From Fusobacterium ulcerans ATCC 49185 (GTDB taxonomy: Bacteria; Fusobacteriota; Fusobacteriia; Fusobacteriales; Fusobacteriaceae), in assembly GCF_900683735.1 (NCBI RefSeq), contig NZ_LR215979.1:124001-188000 (forward strand): a stretch of DNA of 64,000 bases, read 5' to 3'. Below are positions 7,981-17,243 of the stretch, one piece after another. The position numbers and the translations under genes were made by a program. The notes under the pieces are model-generated. The model was not told the origin of the DNA. It saw only the letters and a list, made by a program, of their open reading frames with translations, and made no database searches. How positions within the stretch are numbered: position 1 is the first letter of the stretch; every line of letters begins with the position of its first letter.

Positions 7981-9090
7981 ATGGAGTTTTCTTTAAATTC
8001 TAAAATAGTTGAATTTAAAAATTTTGAAGAATTTAATAAAAAATTTTCTCTGGGAAAGAAAGATCTTATTCTAACTAATGAATTTATATATAATCCTTAT
8101 TTGAAAAAATATAATCTGGAATGTAGTGTAATTTTTCAAGAAAAATATGGAAATGGAGAACCTACAGATACTATGATAGATGCTATATTGAAAGATACAG
8201 CAGATAAGGATATTGAAAGAGTAATCGCTATTGGTGGAGGGACTGTAATAGATATTTCAAAAATTATTATTCTAAAAAATAGTGGAATATCAGCGGATCT
8301 TTTTATGAAGAAAATTGATATAGTAAAGGAAAAAGAGTTAGTGGTAATACCTACAACTTGTGGAACAGGAAGTGAAGTCACTAATATCTCAATAGCTTTT
8401 TTAGAAAAAGAAAATATAAAAATGGGACTTGCCGCACCAGAATTATATCCTGATTATGCAGTTTTAATTCCTGAATTTTTGGAAACACTTCCATATAAAT
8501 TCTTTTGTACTAGTTCAATAGATGCACTTGTTCATGCAACTGAATCATATCTTTCACCTAAAGCTACAGTTTATTCAGAAATGTTTTCAGAAAAGGCTAT
8601 AGAACTTTTGATAAATGGATTTAAATATATAGCTGAAAATGGAGAGGAATCTAGAAAAAATAAACTTATTGAATTTTTACAAGGAAGCAACTTTGCAGGA
8701 ATAGCATTTGGAAATGCAGGATGTGCAGCAGTTCATGCACTTTCTTATCCATTAGGAGGAAGATATCATATTCCACATGGAGAATCAAATCAATTAGTAT
8801 TTATATCTGTATTTAAAAAGTATAAAGAAAAGCAGCCAAATGGAAAAATAGAAAAATTAGAAGTATTTCTTGGAGAAAAATTAGGGGCGGGAAAGGAAGA
8901 TTCGCTTAATGCATTGGAAACATTGCTAGAGAAGATATACCCAAAGAAAAAATTAGAAGAATATGGGGTAGAAAAAGAATCATACAGAGAATTTGCAAAG
9001 GAAGTACTTGAAAAACAGCAGAGATTATTAGCTAATAATTATGTTGAACTTACAGAAGATGAAATAGTGGCAGTTTATGAAAATATATAA
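7981..9090 (+). CDS. 4hbD: 4-hydroxybutyrate dehydrogenase (iron-type alcohol dehydrogenase)
   Basis: A 369-residue group III metal-dependent alcohol dehydrogenase that interconverts succinate semialdehyde and 4-hydroxybutyrate with NAD(H). The nucleotide loop is GGGTVID (85-91). Metal ligands are D181, H185, H252 and H266, in SSIDALVHATE and AAVHALSYPLGGRYHIPHGE. The whole protein, including FILTNEF-like (here LILTNEFIYNPYL), YGNGEPTD and the IPTTCGTGSEVTN segment, closely resembles Clostridium kluyveri 4HbD as I recall it. GGGGGAG precedes the ATG. With the CoA-transferase and dehydratase it makes a complete path from succinate semialdehyde to crotonyl-CoA. No GABA transaminase or succinate semialdehyde dehydrogenase is present in the window. 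Confidence 0.93.
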   Translation: MEFSLNSKIVEFKNFEEFNKKFSLGKKDLILTNEFIYNPYLKKYNLECSVIFQEKYGNGEPTDTMIDAILKDTADKDIERVIAIGGGTVIDISKIIILKNSGISADLFMKKIDIVKEKELVVIPTTCGTGSEVTNISIAFLEKENIKMGLAAPELYPDYAVLIPEFLETLPYKFFCTSSIDALVHATESYLSPKATVYSEMFSEKAIELLINGFKYIAENGEESRKNKLIEFLQGSNFAGIAFGNAGCAAVHALSYPLGGRYHIPHGESNQLVFISVFKKYKEKQPNGKIEKLEVFLGEKLGAGKEDSLNALETLLEKIYPKKKLEEYGVEKESYREFAKEVLEKQQRLLANNYVELTEDEIVAVYENI

Positions 9091-9121
9091 TCTGGAGTAT
9101 TAAAATATTTAGGGAGGAACC

Positions 9122-10552
9122 ATGTGCCAAGCAGCAGCAAAAGCAGATAAAATGAAAAAAGTTAAAAAAGAAAAAGAATTTCCACATACATTTGTTGTTA
9201 TATTTATCTTAATAATAATAGCAGCAGTATTAACATATATAATTCCAGCTGGAGTTTATGAAAGAGTAAAAGATCCAGCAACAGGAAGAATGATAGTAGA
9301 TCCAGCAACTTATCACTTAGTGGAAAAAAATCCTACAAAATTATTTGGAATAGTAGAATCTATACCAAAGGGATTGATAGAAGCAGGATGGAATGTATTT
9401 TTAGTTATTATAATTGGAGGATCATTTACAGTAGTTGAAAAAACAGGAGCAATAAAAGCTTTATTAGGAAAAGTATTAGGTGGAATTAATGAACAAAATA
9501 CTTTTAGAGTATTGCCTTTTATCATGTTTACTTTTGCATGCGTTCCAGCATTTACTGGAAACTCTGAGTGTCTACTTGCTTTTGTTCCTTTAGGGATAAC
9601 AATAGCACGTTCATTGGGATTTGATGCTTTAACAGGAATAGCAATTGTAACAGTTTCTGGAACATCAGGTTTTGCCAGTGGATTATTTAACGCTTTAACT
9701 GTAGGAACAGCTCAAAGAATGATAGGTCTTCCTTTATTCTCAGGATTGTGGTTTAGAGTTATTGGATTTGCACTTTTCTTTGGAAGTGTATGTTTCTGGA
9801 CTATGTGGTATGCTAGAAGAGTAAGAAGCGATATGAAAAATAGTTATTGCTACAATGTAGAACTTACAAATAGTTCAATAGAAAGTGAAGAAATGCCTGA
9901 ATTAACAAAGAAAAATTTAATGATTATTGCAGTGGTTGTTTGTGGAATAGCAGGACTTATCTATTCAGCTATTAATGGTTATGAAGTAAAAACTACTTAT
10001 CCATCTATATTTATGATAATGGGAATGGTAGCAGGATTAGTAAGTGGAATGAACGCTAATGATATAGCTAAAGAATTTGTAGTTGGTGCTAAAACAGTTT
10101 TAGTAGGAGCTTTAGTAGTTGGATTTGCAAGAGGAATATCAGTTATTCTTGCAGATGCTCATATAATAGATTCAATAGTTTATGGTCTTTCATCAGTTTT
10201 AGTAGTATTTCCTAAAACTATTGGAGCAGTATTTATGTATATATGCCAACTTATTATCAACTGTTTTATAATATCAGGAAGTGGACAGGCAGCAGCTACT
10301 ATTCCTATAATGTCACCATTAGGAGATGTACTTGGAGTAACTCAGCAGACAGTAGTGATGGCATTTACTTATGGAGATGGACTCACAAATATTATACTTC
10401 CAATGTCAGCATCTTTAATGGGAGCCTTAGCAATAGGAAATGTTGAATACCCTCAATTTATAAGATTTATATCAAGAATATTTTTTACAAACTTATTAAT
10501 TGGAGCAGGTCTGATAGCTATTGCTTCAATGATAAATTTAGGACCTTTCTAA
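9122..10552 (+). CDS. yfcC: YfcC family (DcuC-like) membrane transporter
   Basis: A 476-residue inner-membrane protein with about a dozen hydrophobic segments, starting after a charged N-terminus (MKKVKKEKEFPHTF). The first membrane helix ends YIIPAGVYER, typical of the YfcC/C4-dicarboxylate anaerobic carrier family (which includes arginine:ornithine-type exchangers). Other family signs are the NSECLLAFVPLG loop and the second-half repeat ISGSGQAAATIPIMSPLGD. The AGGGAGG ribosome site supports the start at 9122. As last gene of the sigma-54 operon it is the likely importer of the operon substrate (an amino acid, dipeptide or C4 acid); which one is not visible in the sequence. Confidence 0.88.
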   Translation: MCQAAAKADKMKKVKKEKEFPHTFVVIFILIIIAAVLTYIIPAGVYERVKDPATGRMIVDPATYHLVEKNPTKLFGIVESIPKGLIEAGWNVFLVIIIGGSFTVVEKTGAIKALLGKVLGGINEQNTFRVLPFIMFTFACVPAFTGNSECLLAFVPLGITIARSLGFDALTGIAIVTVSGTSGFASGLFNALTVGTAQRMIGLPLFSGLWFRVIGFALFFGSVCFWTMWYARRVRSDMKNSYCYNVELTNSSIESEEMPELTKKNLMIIAVVVCGIAGLIYSAINGYEVKTTYPSIFMIMGMVAGLVSGMNANDIAKEFVVGAKTVLVGALVVGFARGISVILADAHIIDSIVYGLSSVLVVFPKTIGAVFMYICQLIINCFIISGSGQAAATIPIMSPLGDVLGVTQQTVVMAFTYGDGLTNIILPMSASLMGALAIGNVEYPQFIRFISRIFFTNLLIGAGLIAIASMINLGPF

Positions 10553-10570
10553 ATTTAATAAAATTAGAAG

Positions 10571-10609
10571 CAAGCTCAGTAATTTTTAATATAACTGAGC
10601 TTGTTTTTT
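10571..10609 (+). terminator. Rho-independent terminator of the sigma-54 operon
   Basis: CAAGCTCAGT (10571-10580) pairs perfectly with ACTGAGCTTG (10594-10603), followed by TTTTTT. It separates the operon from the M24 peptidase gene, although that gene begins only 18 bases after it, so some read-through could serve it. Confidence 0.9.
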
Positions 10610-10626
10610 ATAAAAGGAGATAACTT

Positions 10627-11715
10627 ATGAATAAAAAATACTTGGAAAAAATAAAAGAAAAATTATTAAAAAAAGATATAGATGCCATATTTGTAGCACC
10701 TTCAGAAGACTTAAAACTTTTATTAGGTTATTCTCCCCTTTCTATATCAAGATTTCAAGGGTTAATAATAAAGAATGATGGTGAAATATTTTATATTTGT
10801 AATCTTTTAAATAAAGATGAAATTAGAGAAAAAATTTCAAAAAAAATAAGGATATATTCATGGAATGATGGAGAAGATTATAGTCTTGTAACTAAAGAAA
10901 TATTTGAAGAGAATGGGCTTTTAGGAAAAAAAATTTTAGTAAATTCTACAACATTAGCAAAACATATAATAGAAATATCTGAAAAAATAAATATAAAATT
11001 TGTAAGTGAAGAGAAATTTCTAAATGATCTTAGGATAATAAAAACAGGGGAAGAATTAGAAAAATTAAAAATATCTTCTCAAATAACAGATGAATCCTTT
11101 AAAGAAATATTAAAATATATAAAACCTGGATTGACAGAATTAGCAGTAAAAAATAAACTTAAAGAAATAATAACAGAAAAAGGAGGGGTAAGTAGAAATC
11201 CTTTGGTATGTTTTGGAAAGAATACAGCTTTTCCACATTATAGTGAAACAAATGGAGTTTTACTAACAAAGGATATTGTTTTAATGGATTTTGGTTGTAT
11301 TTATAAAGGATATCATTCAGATATGACTAGAACTATTTTTATTGGTGGAATAACTCAAGAAGAAAAAGAAATATATGAAATAGTTTTAAAAGCAAACTTA
11401 AAAGGAATAGAAAAAGCAAAAGAAAATGTCAAGATAAAAGAAATAGATAATTGTTCAAGGGAGTATATTACAAGTAAAGGGTATGGAAAATATTTTACTA
11501 CAAGGTTAGGACATGGACTTGGGCTTTCAGTACATGAAGAGCCTGAAATAAGCTCCAAAAATAATAGAGAATTAGAAAAAGGAATGGTATTTACAATAGA
11601 ACCAGGGATTTATATAAAGGGTAAATTTGGGATAAGAATAGAGGATGCGATAGCTATAACAGAAAAAGGAGTGGAAGTTTTAAATAATTCTACTAAAAAT
11701 ATAGTTATACTCTAG
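10627..11715 (+). CDS. M24 family Xaa-Pro aminopeptidase/dipeptidase
   Basis: A 362-residue cytosolic metallopeptidase with a creatinase-like N-terminal domain and a pita-bread C-terminal catalytic domain. The dinuclear metal ligands are seen as Asp in LMDFGCIYKGYHSDMTRT (two Asp), His in GHGLGLSVHEEP, Glu in FTIEPGIYI and Glu in GIRIEDAI. The length fits PepQ/YpdF-like enzymes that remove N-terminal residues before proline. AAAAGGAGATAACTT gives the start. No separate promoter is obvious in the short gap after the operon terminator. With the PepV-like enzyme upstream it gives the locus a peptide-degrading flavour. Xaa-Pro specificity is inferred from the family. Confidence 0.88.
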   Translation: MNKKYLEKIKEKLLKKDIDAIFVAPSEDLKLLLGYSPLSISRFQGLIIKNDGEIFYICNLLNKDEIREKISKKIRIYSWNDGEDYSLVTKEIFEENGLLGKKILVNSTTLAKHIIEISEKINIKFVSEEKFLNDLRIIKTGEELEKLKISSQITDESFKEILKYIKPGLTELAVKNKLKEIITEKGGVSRNPLVCFGKNTAFPHYSETNGVLLTKDIVLMDFGCIYKGYHSDMTRTIFIGGITQEEKEIYEIVLKANLKGIEKAKENVKIKEIDNCSREYITSKGYGKYFTTRLGHGLGLSVHEEPEISSKNNRELEKGMVFTIEPGIYIKGKFGIRIEDAIAITEKGVEVLNNSTKNIVIL

Positions 11716-11737
11716 AGATAAAAAATATGAAAATTGA

Positions 11738-11771
11738 AAATCTGAATTATATTCAATATTCAGATTTTTTT
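11738..11771 (+). terminator. Rho-independent terminator after the M24 peptidase
   Basis: AAATCTGAAT (11738-11747) pairs with ATTCAGATTT (11758-11767) and runs into a T tract. Confidence 0.85.
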
Positions 11772-11826
11772 ATATACAGCAGAAAATATAGTTTTAGATA
11801 TAATTTAAGAAAAAATTAGTAAAATT

Positions 11827-11837
11827 TGTGGTATAAT
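11827..11837 (+). promoter_or_regulatory. Extended -10 promoter upstream of dnaE
   Basis: TGGTATAAT, with the -10 at 11832-11837, is an extended -10 element about 47 bases before the dnaE start codon. No good -35 is visible. Confidence 0.45.
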
Positions 11838-11883
11838 ATATCATTAAGGAAAAATAAACTCTAAAAAAGGAGGAGATATTTTT

Positions 11884-14800
11884 ATGATAAAAAACTTTGT
11901 GCATCTTCATCTTCATACTGAGTACAGCCTCCTTGATGGAGTAGGAAAAATAGATGATTATCTGGATAGAGCAAAAGCACTTGGAATGCAGGCGATAGCC
12001 ATAACAGATCATGGAAATCTTTTTGGAGTACTGGAGCTTTACAAAAAAGCAATGAAAAAAGGGATAAAACCTGTAATTGGTTTGGAAGCCTATGTATCAG
12101 AATTTTCTATGCTAGAGAAAGATGGAAGAATATTTCATCTGGTACTTCTTGCTGAAAATAATAAAGGATATCAAAATCTTCTTAAAATAAGCTCTGAAAG
12201 TTATATAAAGGGATTCTATTATAAGCCAAGAATTGATAAAGAGTTTTTAAAGACTCACAGTGAAGGAATAATAGCACTTTCAGCCTGTATGCAGGGAGAG
12301 ATTCCAAGAAGAATGCTGGATAATGAAAGCGAAGAAAAAGTAGATGAGATAGTAAATGAATATATAGATATTTTTGGAAAAGATAATTTTTATATAGAAG
12401 TACAGGCAAATGGAGTAAAAGGACAGACAGCTCTCAATGAAAAGCTTTATGATCTGGCTCAAAAACATCAGTTAAAAATGGTAGCAACAAATGATACCCA
12501 CTATGTAAATGAGGGAGAACATACACTTCAGGATATCCTTATATGTGTTCAAACTGGAACAAAGGTATCTGATGAAAAAAGGATGAGGATAGAAACAGAT
12601 GAACTTTTTCTTAAAAGCAGAGAGCAGATAATAGATGGACTGGGAGCAAAATATCAGGAAGCAGTGAATAATACTGTTGAGATAGCTGAAAGATGTAATG
12701 TAGACATAGAGTTTGGAAAGTTTAAATTTCCAGATTATGAAATACCATCATGTGTAAAAACTATAGAAGAATTTTTAAGAAAACTTGTATACTTTGGTCT
12801 TTCAAAAAGATATCCTCATGGATTGACAATGTCAGTATTAGAAAGAGTGGAATATGAACTTTCAGTTATTGAAAAAATGGGATATGCTGCATATTTCGTA
12901 GTTGTATGGGATTTTATAGACTATGCAAAAAGAAACAGAATACCAATAGGTCCTGGAAGAGGATCAGCTGCAGGAAGTCTTGTAGCATATGCTCTTGGAA
13001 TAACAGAACTTGATCCATTGAATTATAATCTTATCTTTGAAAGATTTTTGAATCCTGAAAGAATATCTATGCCAGATATAGATATAGATATATGTCAGGA
13101 AAGAAGACAGGAAGTAATAGAATATGTTATCAGAAAATATGGAGAGGATAAAGTAGCACAGATTATAACTTTTGGAACAATGAAGGCAAGAGCTGCAATA
13201 AGAGATGTAGGAAGAGTTATGGATACTCCTTTATCTAAAATAGACAGTGTTGCTAAACTGGTTCCATTTAATGCAACTATACAGCAGACTTTAAATAATG
13301 TAGAAGAATTTAAAAATATGTATCTCAATGACCCAGACATACAAAAAGTAATTGATATATCAGCAAGGCTGGAAAATAAAGTGAGACATGCTTCTGTTCA
13401 TGCTGCTGGAATAGTTATAACAAAGGATTCACTGACAGATACAGTTCCTTTATATAGTGACAACAAAAATAAGGTAGTATCTACACAGTATCAAATGAAA
13501 GAATTAGAAGATTTAGGGCTGCTTAAAATGGATTTTTTAGGACTTAGAAATCTTACTAACCTTCAAAGGACAATAGATTATATAAAAGAAGATTTAGGGG
13601 AAGATATAGAATTATCAGATATTCCTCTTAATTCTAAAAAAGTATATGAAATGCTTTCGAGAGGGGATACCTCTGGAGTTTTCCAGATGGAATCTCAAGG
13701 AATAAGAAAAATACTGCTGAAATTAAAACCAGATAGATTTGAAGATATAATAGCACTTTTAGCTTTGTACAGACCGGGACCTTTAGGTTCAGGAATGGTA
13801 GATGATTTTATAAATGGAAAAAATGGAATATCAGAGATAAAATATCCTCATTCATCTCTTGAAGCTACATTGAAAGAAACTTATGGAGTAATACTCTATC
13901 AAGAACAGGTAATGAAAATAGCTAATATAATGGCAAATTACTCTCTAGGAGAAGCAGATCTGTTAAGAAGAGCCATGGGTAAAAAGAATATCCAGATTAT
14001 GGAGGAGAACAGAGAGAAATTTGTAGAAAGATCTATGGAAAATGGATATACAAAAGAAAAATCAATAGAGATGTTTGATTTGATAGATAAGTTTGCTGGA
14101 TATGGATTTAATAAGTCACACTCAGCAGCATATGCTCTTATAGCTTATTGGACGGCATACTTTAAAGCTTATTATATGAAACATTACTATGCCTCTCTTA
14201 TGACTTCAGAAATGAGCCATGTAGAAGACATAGCTTTTTATATGGAAGATGCTAAAGCTCATAATCTGAAACTGCATCTGCCAGATGTAAATAGAGCAAG
14301 TTCAAAATTCCGTGTAGATAAGGAAGGAATAATATTTTCCCTTGCTGCTATCAAGAATGTAGGAGAAGGGGTATCAGCAAAAATACTGGAAGAATGCAAT
14401 GAAAATGGAGATTATAAAAATTTTGAAGACTTTGTAGTTCGTACAAGAAAACATGGCTTGAATAAGAAGGCCTTGGAATCGCTTATATTGGCAGGAGCAT
14501 TAGATAGTCTTCCAGGGAACAGAAGACAGAAATTTGAATCAGTAGATAAAATATTAGACTATGCAACAAGAAAAATAAAAGAGGATGAAATACAGCAGAT
14601 GAATCTTTTTGGAGAAGCTAAATCATCCCTTGGAGTTTTTACTCTTCCACAGGTACCAGAATATTCTTTAGAGGAACTTCTGGCAAGGGAGAAAGAATAT
14701 CTTGGATTCTATTTCAGCGCCCATCCTTTAGATAATTACAGAAGGCTCATAGAAGTGTATAGGCTTTCTAAAATATCAGAATTGAAAGAACTTAAAGAGG

Positions 14801-15309
14801 AAAAAAGTGTGCAGATTTTCAGAACATGTGGTATACTTAGAGAGATAAAAAAAATAGTTACCAAAAAAACTGGGCAAATTATGTGTTTATTTGAATTAGA
14901 GGATTATTATGATAAAATAAATTGTGTGGTTTTTCCAAAAGATTATGCAGAAAATGCCCATATATTTATGGAAGGAAAAACTGTATATATAGAGGGAACG
15001 ATCCAAACAGATTATTTTAAGGGAGCAGAAACTAAAAAGCTGATTGTCAGAAATATAAAATTTTTAGATGATATAGTGAGAGATAAAAGACTTACAGCAT
15101 ATATTCTCCTAAAAGAGGAAGATAAAGACAAATTCAGCAGATTGAAGAAAATAATTCTCTCTTATCCTGGAGATACAAAACTGAGCTTTGCAATAAAAAC
15201 AAAAACAGCTAAAGAAATAAGAGCTACAAAATATAAAATAGCCCCATCAAGACTGTTTATAGATGAAATCATAGATTTGATCGGAATTGATAAGCTCACT
15301 ATAAAATAA
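11884..15309 (+). CDS. dnaE: DNA polymerase III alpha subunit
   Basis: A 1141-residue replicative polymerase catalytic subunit. The N-terminal PHP domain begins HLHLHTEYSLLDG, a PHP motif normally linked to metal-dependent proofreading or structural roles. The C-family polymerase core has GPGRGSAAGSLVAYALGIT and the catalytic acidic cluster PDIDID near residues 397-402, and the thumb/fingers include LYQEQVM and GYGFNKSHSAAYA. An OB-fold nucleic-acid-binding domain follows about residue 980 (IFRTCGILREIKKIV). The start has AAAGGAGGAG upstream and the length is normal for DnaE1. It is transcribed alone, and a separate promoter for the acc cluster follows. Very secure. Confidence 0.97.
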   Translation: MIKNFVHLHLHTEYSLLDGVGKIDDYLDRAKALGMQAIAITDHGNLFGVLELYKKAMKKGIKPVIGLEAYVSEFSMLEKDGRIFHLVLLAENNKGYQNLLKISSESYIKGFYYKPRIDKEFLKTHSEGIIALSACMQGEIPRRMLDNESEEKVDEIVNEYIDIFGKDNFYIEVQANGVKGQTALNEKLYDLAQKHQLKMVATNDTHYVNEGEHTLQDILICVQTGTKVSDEKRMRIETDELFLKSREQIIDGLGAKYQEAVNNTVEIAERCNVDIEFGKFKFPDYEIPSCVKTIEEFLRKLVYFGLSKRYPHGLTMSVLERVEYELSVIEKMGYAAYFVVVWDFIDYAKRNRIPIGPGRGSAAGSLVAYALGITELDPLNYNLIFERFLNPERISMPDIDIDICQERRQEVIEYVIRKYGEDKVAQIITFGTMKARAAIRDVGRVMDTPLSKIDSVAKLVPFNATIQQTLNNVEEFKNMYLNDPDIQKVIDISARLENKVRHASVHAAGIVITKDSLTDTVPLYSDNKNKVVSTQYQMKELEDLGLLKMDFLGLRNLTNLQRTIDYIKEDLGEDIELSDIPLNSKKVYEMLSRGDTSGVFQMESQGIRKILLKLKPDRFEDIIALLALYRPGPLGSGMVDDFINGKNGISEIKYPHSSLEATLKETYGVILYQEQVMKIANIMANYSLGEADLLRRAMGKKNIQIMEENREKFVERSMENGYTKEKSIEMFDLIDKFAGYGFNKSHSAAYALIAYWTAYFKAYYMKHYYASLMTSEMSHVEDIAFYMEDAKAHNLKLHLPDVNRASSKFRVDKEGIIFSLAAIKNVGEGVSAKILEECNENGDYKNFEDFVVRTRKHGLNKKALESLILAGALDSLPGNRRQKFESVDKILDYATRKIKEDEIQQMNLFGEAKSSLGVFTLPQVPEYSLEELLAREKEYLGFYFSAHPLDNYRRLIEVYRLSKISELKELKEEKSVQIFRTCGILREIKKIVTKKTGQIMCLFELEDYYDKINCVVFPKDYAENAHIFMEGKTVYIEGTIQTDYFKGAETKKLIVRNIKFLDDIVRDKRLTAYILLKEEDKDKFSRLKKIILSYPGDTKLSFAIKTKTAKEIRATKYKIAPSRLFIDEIIDLIGIDKLTIK

Positions 15310-15324
15310 CATATGTAATTTTTG

Positions 15325-15353
15325 TTGAAATAAAAGTCTTGTAGTGGTAAAAT
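15325..15353 (+). promoter_or_regulatory. Sigma-70-type promoter of the acc cluster
   Basis: TTGAAA (15325-15330), a 17-bp spacer and TAAAAT (15348-15353) lie 23 bases before the accB-like start, which leaves a very short leader containing GAGGAGG. Confidence 0.7.
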
Positions 15354-15375
15354 ATAAAAAAATGAGGAGGTTTTT

Positions 15376-15789
15376 ATGAGGGGAGATATAAAGGCAGTTG
15401 AAGAATTGATGAAAGTTCTGCATGAGCAGAAACTTACAGAAATATCATATGAGGATTCTAATTTTAAAGTTACAATTAAAGGACCCCTTACTGCAGCAGT
15501 AAAGAAAGAAACAGTAAAAGAAGCTAAAGTTATAGAAAATAAAGAAGCAGTAAAATTTAAAGAGGTACTGTCTGATCATATAGGAAGATATTTCTATATG
15601 AAAAAGAATGGAGAACCTGTAATAGAAGTGGGGCAGAAAATAAAAACTGGACAGGAAATTGGATATGTTTCAACAGTTGGAGTAGATACTACTATTACTT
15701 CAAGTTATTCTGGAACTATAGAAGAAATATATATCGAGAATGGTAATCCAGTAGATTATGGAAGACCACTATTAAAGATCAAAATTTAA
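15376..15789 (+). CDS. accB: AccB-like biotin carboxyl carrier protein lacking the biotinylated lysine
   Basis: A 137-residue protein with the AccB layout. The N-terminal helix (KAVEELMKVLHEQKLTEISYED) resembles AccB, a linker follows, and then the biotinyl/lipoyl domain from about residue 66 with VIEVGQKIKTGQEI and the closing YSGTIEEIYIENGNPVDYGRPLLKI. In true carriers the hairpin between these holds EAMKM, whose Lys carries biotin. Here the aligned residues 99-103 read STVGV, so Gly102 stands where the Lys should be. The reading frame is intact on both sides, which argues against a frameshift. It is followed by an intact accC. It may be a structural or regulatory BCCP homologue, comparable to plant BADC proteins, rather than a working carrier. 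The accB symbol denotes homology only. Confidence 0.88.
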   Translation: MRGDIKAVEELMKVLHEQKLTEISYEDSNFKVTIKGPLTAAVKKETVKEAKVIENKEAVKFKEVLSDHIGRYFYMKKNGEPVIEVGQKIKTGQEIGYVSTVGVDTTITSSYSGTIEEIYIENGNPVDYGRPLLKIKI

Positions 15790-15828
15790 TAATCTGAAAT
15801 GATTTGGATTACCAGGAGGAAAGAAAAT

Positions 15829-17181
15829 ATGTTTAAGAAAATACTTATCGCTAATAGAGGAGAGATAGCAGTCAGGATCATAAGAGCAGCAAAAGAACTG
15901 GGAATAAAAACAGTTGCTGTATATTCAGAAGCTGATAAAGAAAGTCTTCATGTGACTCTTGCAGATGAGGCTGTATGTATAGGAGGAATATCAAGTTCAG
16001 AATCATATCTGAAGATACCAAATATAATAGCAGCAGCAGAGATTACAGGAGCAGATGCTATCCATCCAGGTTATGGATTCCTTTCTGAAAATGCAAGATT
16101 TGGAAAGATATGTGAAATGCATAATATTGCTTTCATAGGACCTAGACCTGAATGTATAATAAAAATGGGAGATAAGGCAACAGCTAGAGCAACTGCCATA
16201 GAAAATGGTGTTCCTATAACTAATGGAACTGGAATAATCAAGAGTATTGCAGAAGCTAAAAAAGAAGTAAATGAAAGAATAACATACCCTGTAATGATCA
16301 AAGCCACTGCTGGTGGTGGAGGGAAAGGTATGAGAATTGCCAGAAATGATGAGGAATTAGCTGCAAATATAGTAGCTGCTCAAAATGAAGCAGAATCTGC
16401 ATTTGGAAATCCAGATGTATATATAGAAAAATTTGTAGAAGATCCTAGACATATAGAAATTCAGATAATGGGAGATAAACATGGAAATGTTATCTACTTA
16501 GGTGAAAGAGACTGTTCTATTCAAAGAAGACATCAAAAGCTTATAGAAGAAGCTCCATCATTTTCGTTACCTTACAATATCAGAAAAGCTATGGGAGAGG
16601 CAGCTGTAACTCTTGCTAAAGCTATAAATTATGACTCAGCAGGAACTTTAGAATTCCTTGTTGATAAAAATAATGATTTCTTCTTTATGGAAATGAATAC
16701 AAGAGTACAGGTAGAGCATACTGTAACTGAGATGGTAACAGGTGTAGATATTATAAAACTTCAAATAAAAGTAGCAGCTGGAGAAAAATTAAACATAGCT
16801 CAGGATGATGTTATATTATATGGGCATGCTATTGAGTGTAGAATCAATGCTGAAGATCCTGAAAATGATTTTCTTCCATCACCAGGAGTACTTACAAAAT
16901 ATATAGTTCCTGGAGGAAATGGAATAAGAGTTGACTCGCATTCATATCAAGGATATGAAATCAGTCCATACTATGATTCAATGATTGGAAAATTAATAGC
17001 TTTTGGAATAAACAGAGAGGAAGCTATTGCAAAAATGAAAAGAGCTCTAAGCGAGTATATAATTGAAGGAATAGATACTACTATTCCATTTCATTTAGAA
17101 GTATTTAACAATGAATTATATCTTGAAGGAAAAACTTCAACTAATTTCATAGAAGAGAATTTTTCTAAAAAAAATAATTAA
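15829..17181 (+). CDS. accC: Biotin carboxylase subunit of acetyl-CoA carboxylase
   Basis: A 450-residue ATP-grasp enzyme that carboxylates carrier-bound biotin with bicarbonate and ATP. The N-terminus is [20 protein letters not shown]. The glycine-rich ATP loop is [14 protein letters not shown], the [16 protein letters not shown] segment contains bicarbonate/ATP contacts, and the catalytic region is [16 protein letters not shown]. All of these look intact. The start at 15829 follows AGGAGGAAAG; the longer in-frame start at 15799 would put that site inside the gene. It forms an operon with the biotin-less AccB homologue. accA and accD are not in the window. A functional carrier must therefore be encoded elsewhere if this enzyme works in fatty-acid synthesis. 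Confidence 0.95.
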   Translation: MFKKILIANRGEIAVRIIRAAKELGIKTVAVYSEADKESLHVTLADEAVCIGGISSSESYLKIPNIIAAAEITGADAIHPGYGFLSENARFGKICEMHNIAFIGPRPECIIKMGDKATARATAIENGVPITNGTGIIKSIAEAKKEVNERITYPVMIKATAGGGGKGMRIARNDEELAANIVAAQNEAESAFGNPDVYIEKFVEDPRHIEIQIMGDKHGNVIYLGERDCSIQRRHQKLIEEAPSFSLPYNIRKAMGEAAVTLAKAINYDSAGTLEFLVDKNNDFFFMEMNTRVQVEHTVTEMVTGVDIIKLQIKVAAGEKLNIAQDDVILYGHAIECRINAEDPENDFLPSPGVLTKYIVPGGNGIRVDSHSYQGYEISPYYDSMIGKLIAFGINREEAIAKMKRALSEYIIEGIDTTIPFHLEVFNNELYLEGKTSTNFIEENFSKKNN

Positions 17182-17243
17182 GTATAGTTTTTTTTAACAA
17201 AATTAGATATAATAGAATTACATAATGCATGGAGGTGTTTTCA

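Noticed and set aside
15376-15789. Idea that the missing biotin lysine in accB is caused by a frameshift
   Set aside because: Residues on both sides of the loop match the family in the same frame, so no indel explains the change.
15799-15828. Longer accC start at 15799
   Set aside because: The extension contains the AGGAGG ribosome site of the ATG at 15829 and the extra residues do not match the family N-terminus.
17229-17243. Longer Asp23-like start at 17229
   Set aside because: GGAGGTG for ATG 17244 lies inside that extension.
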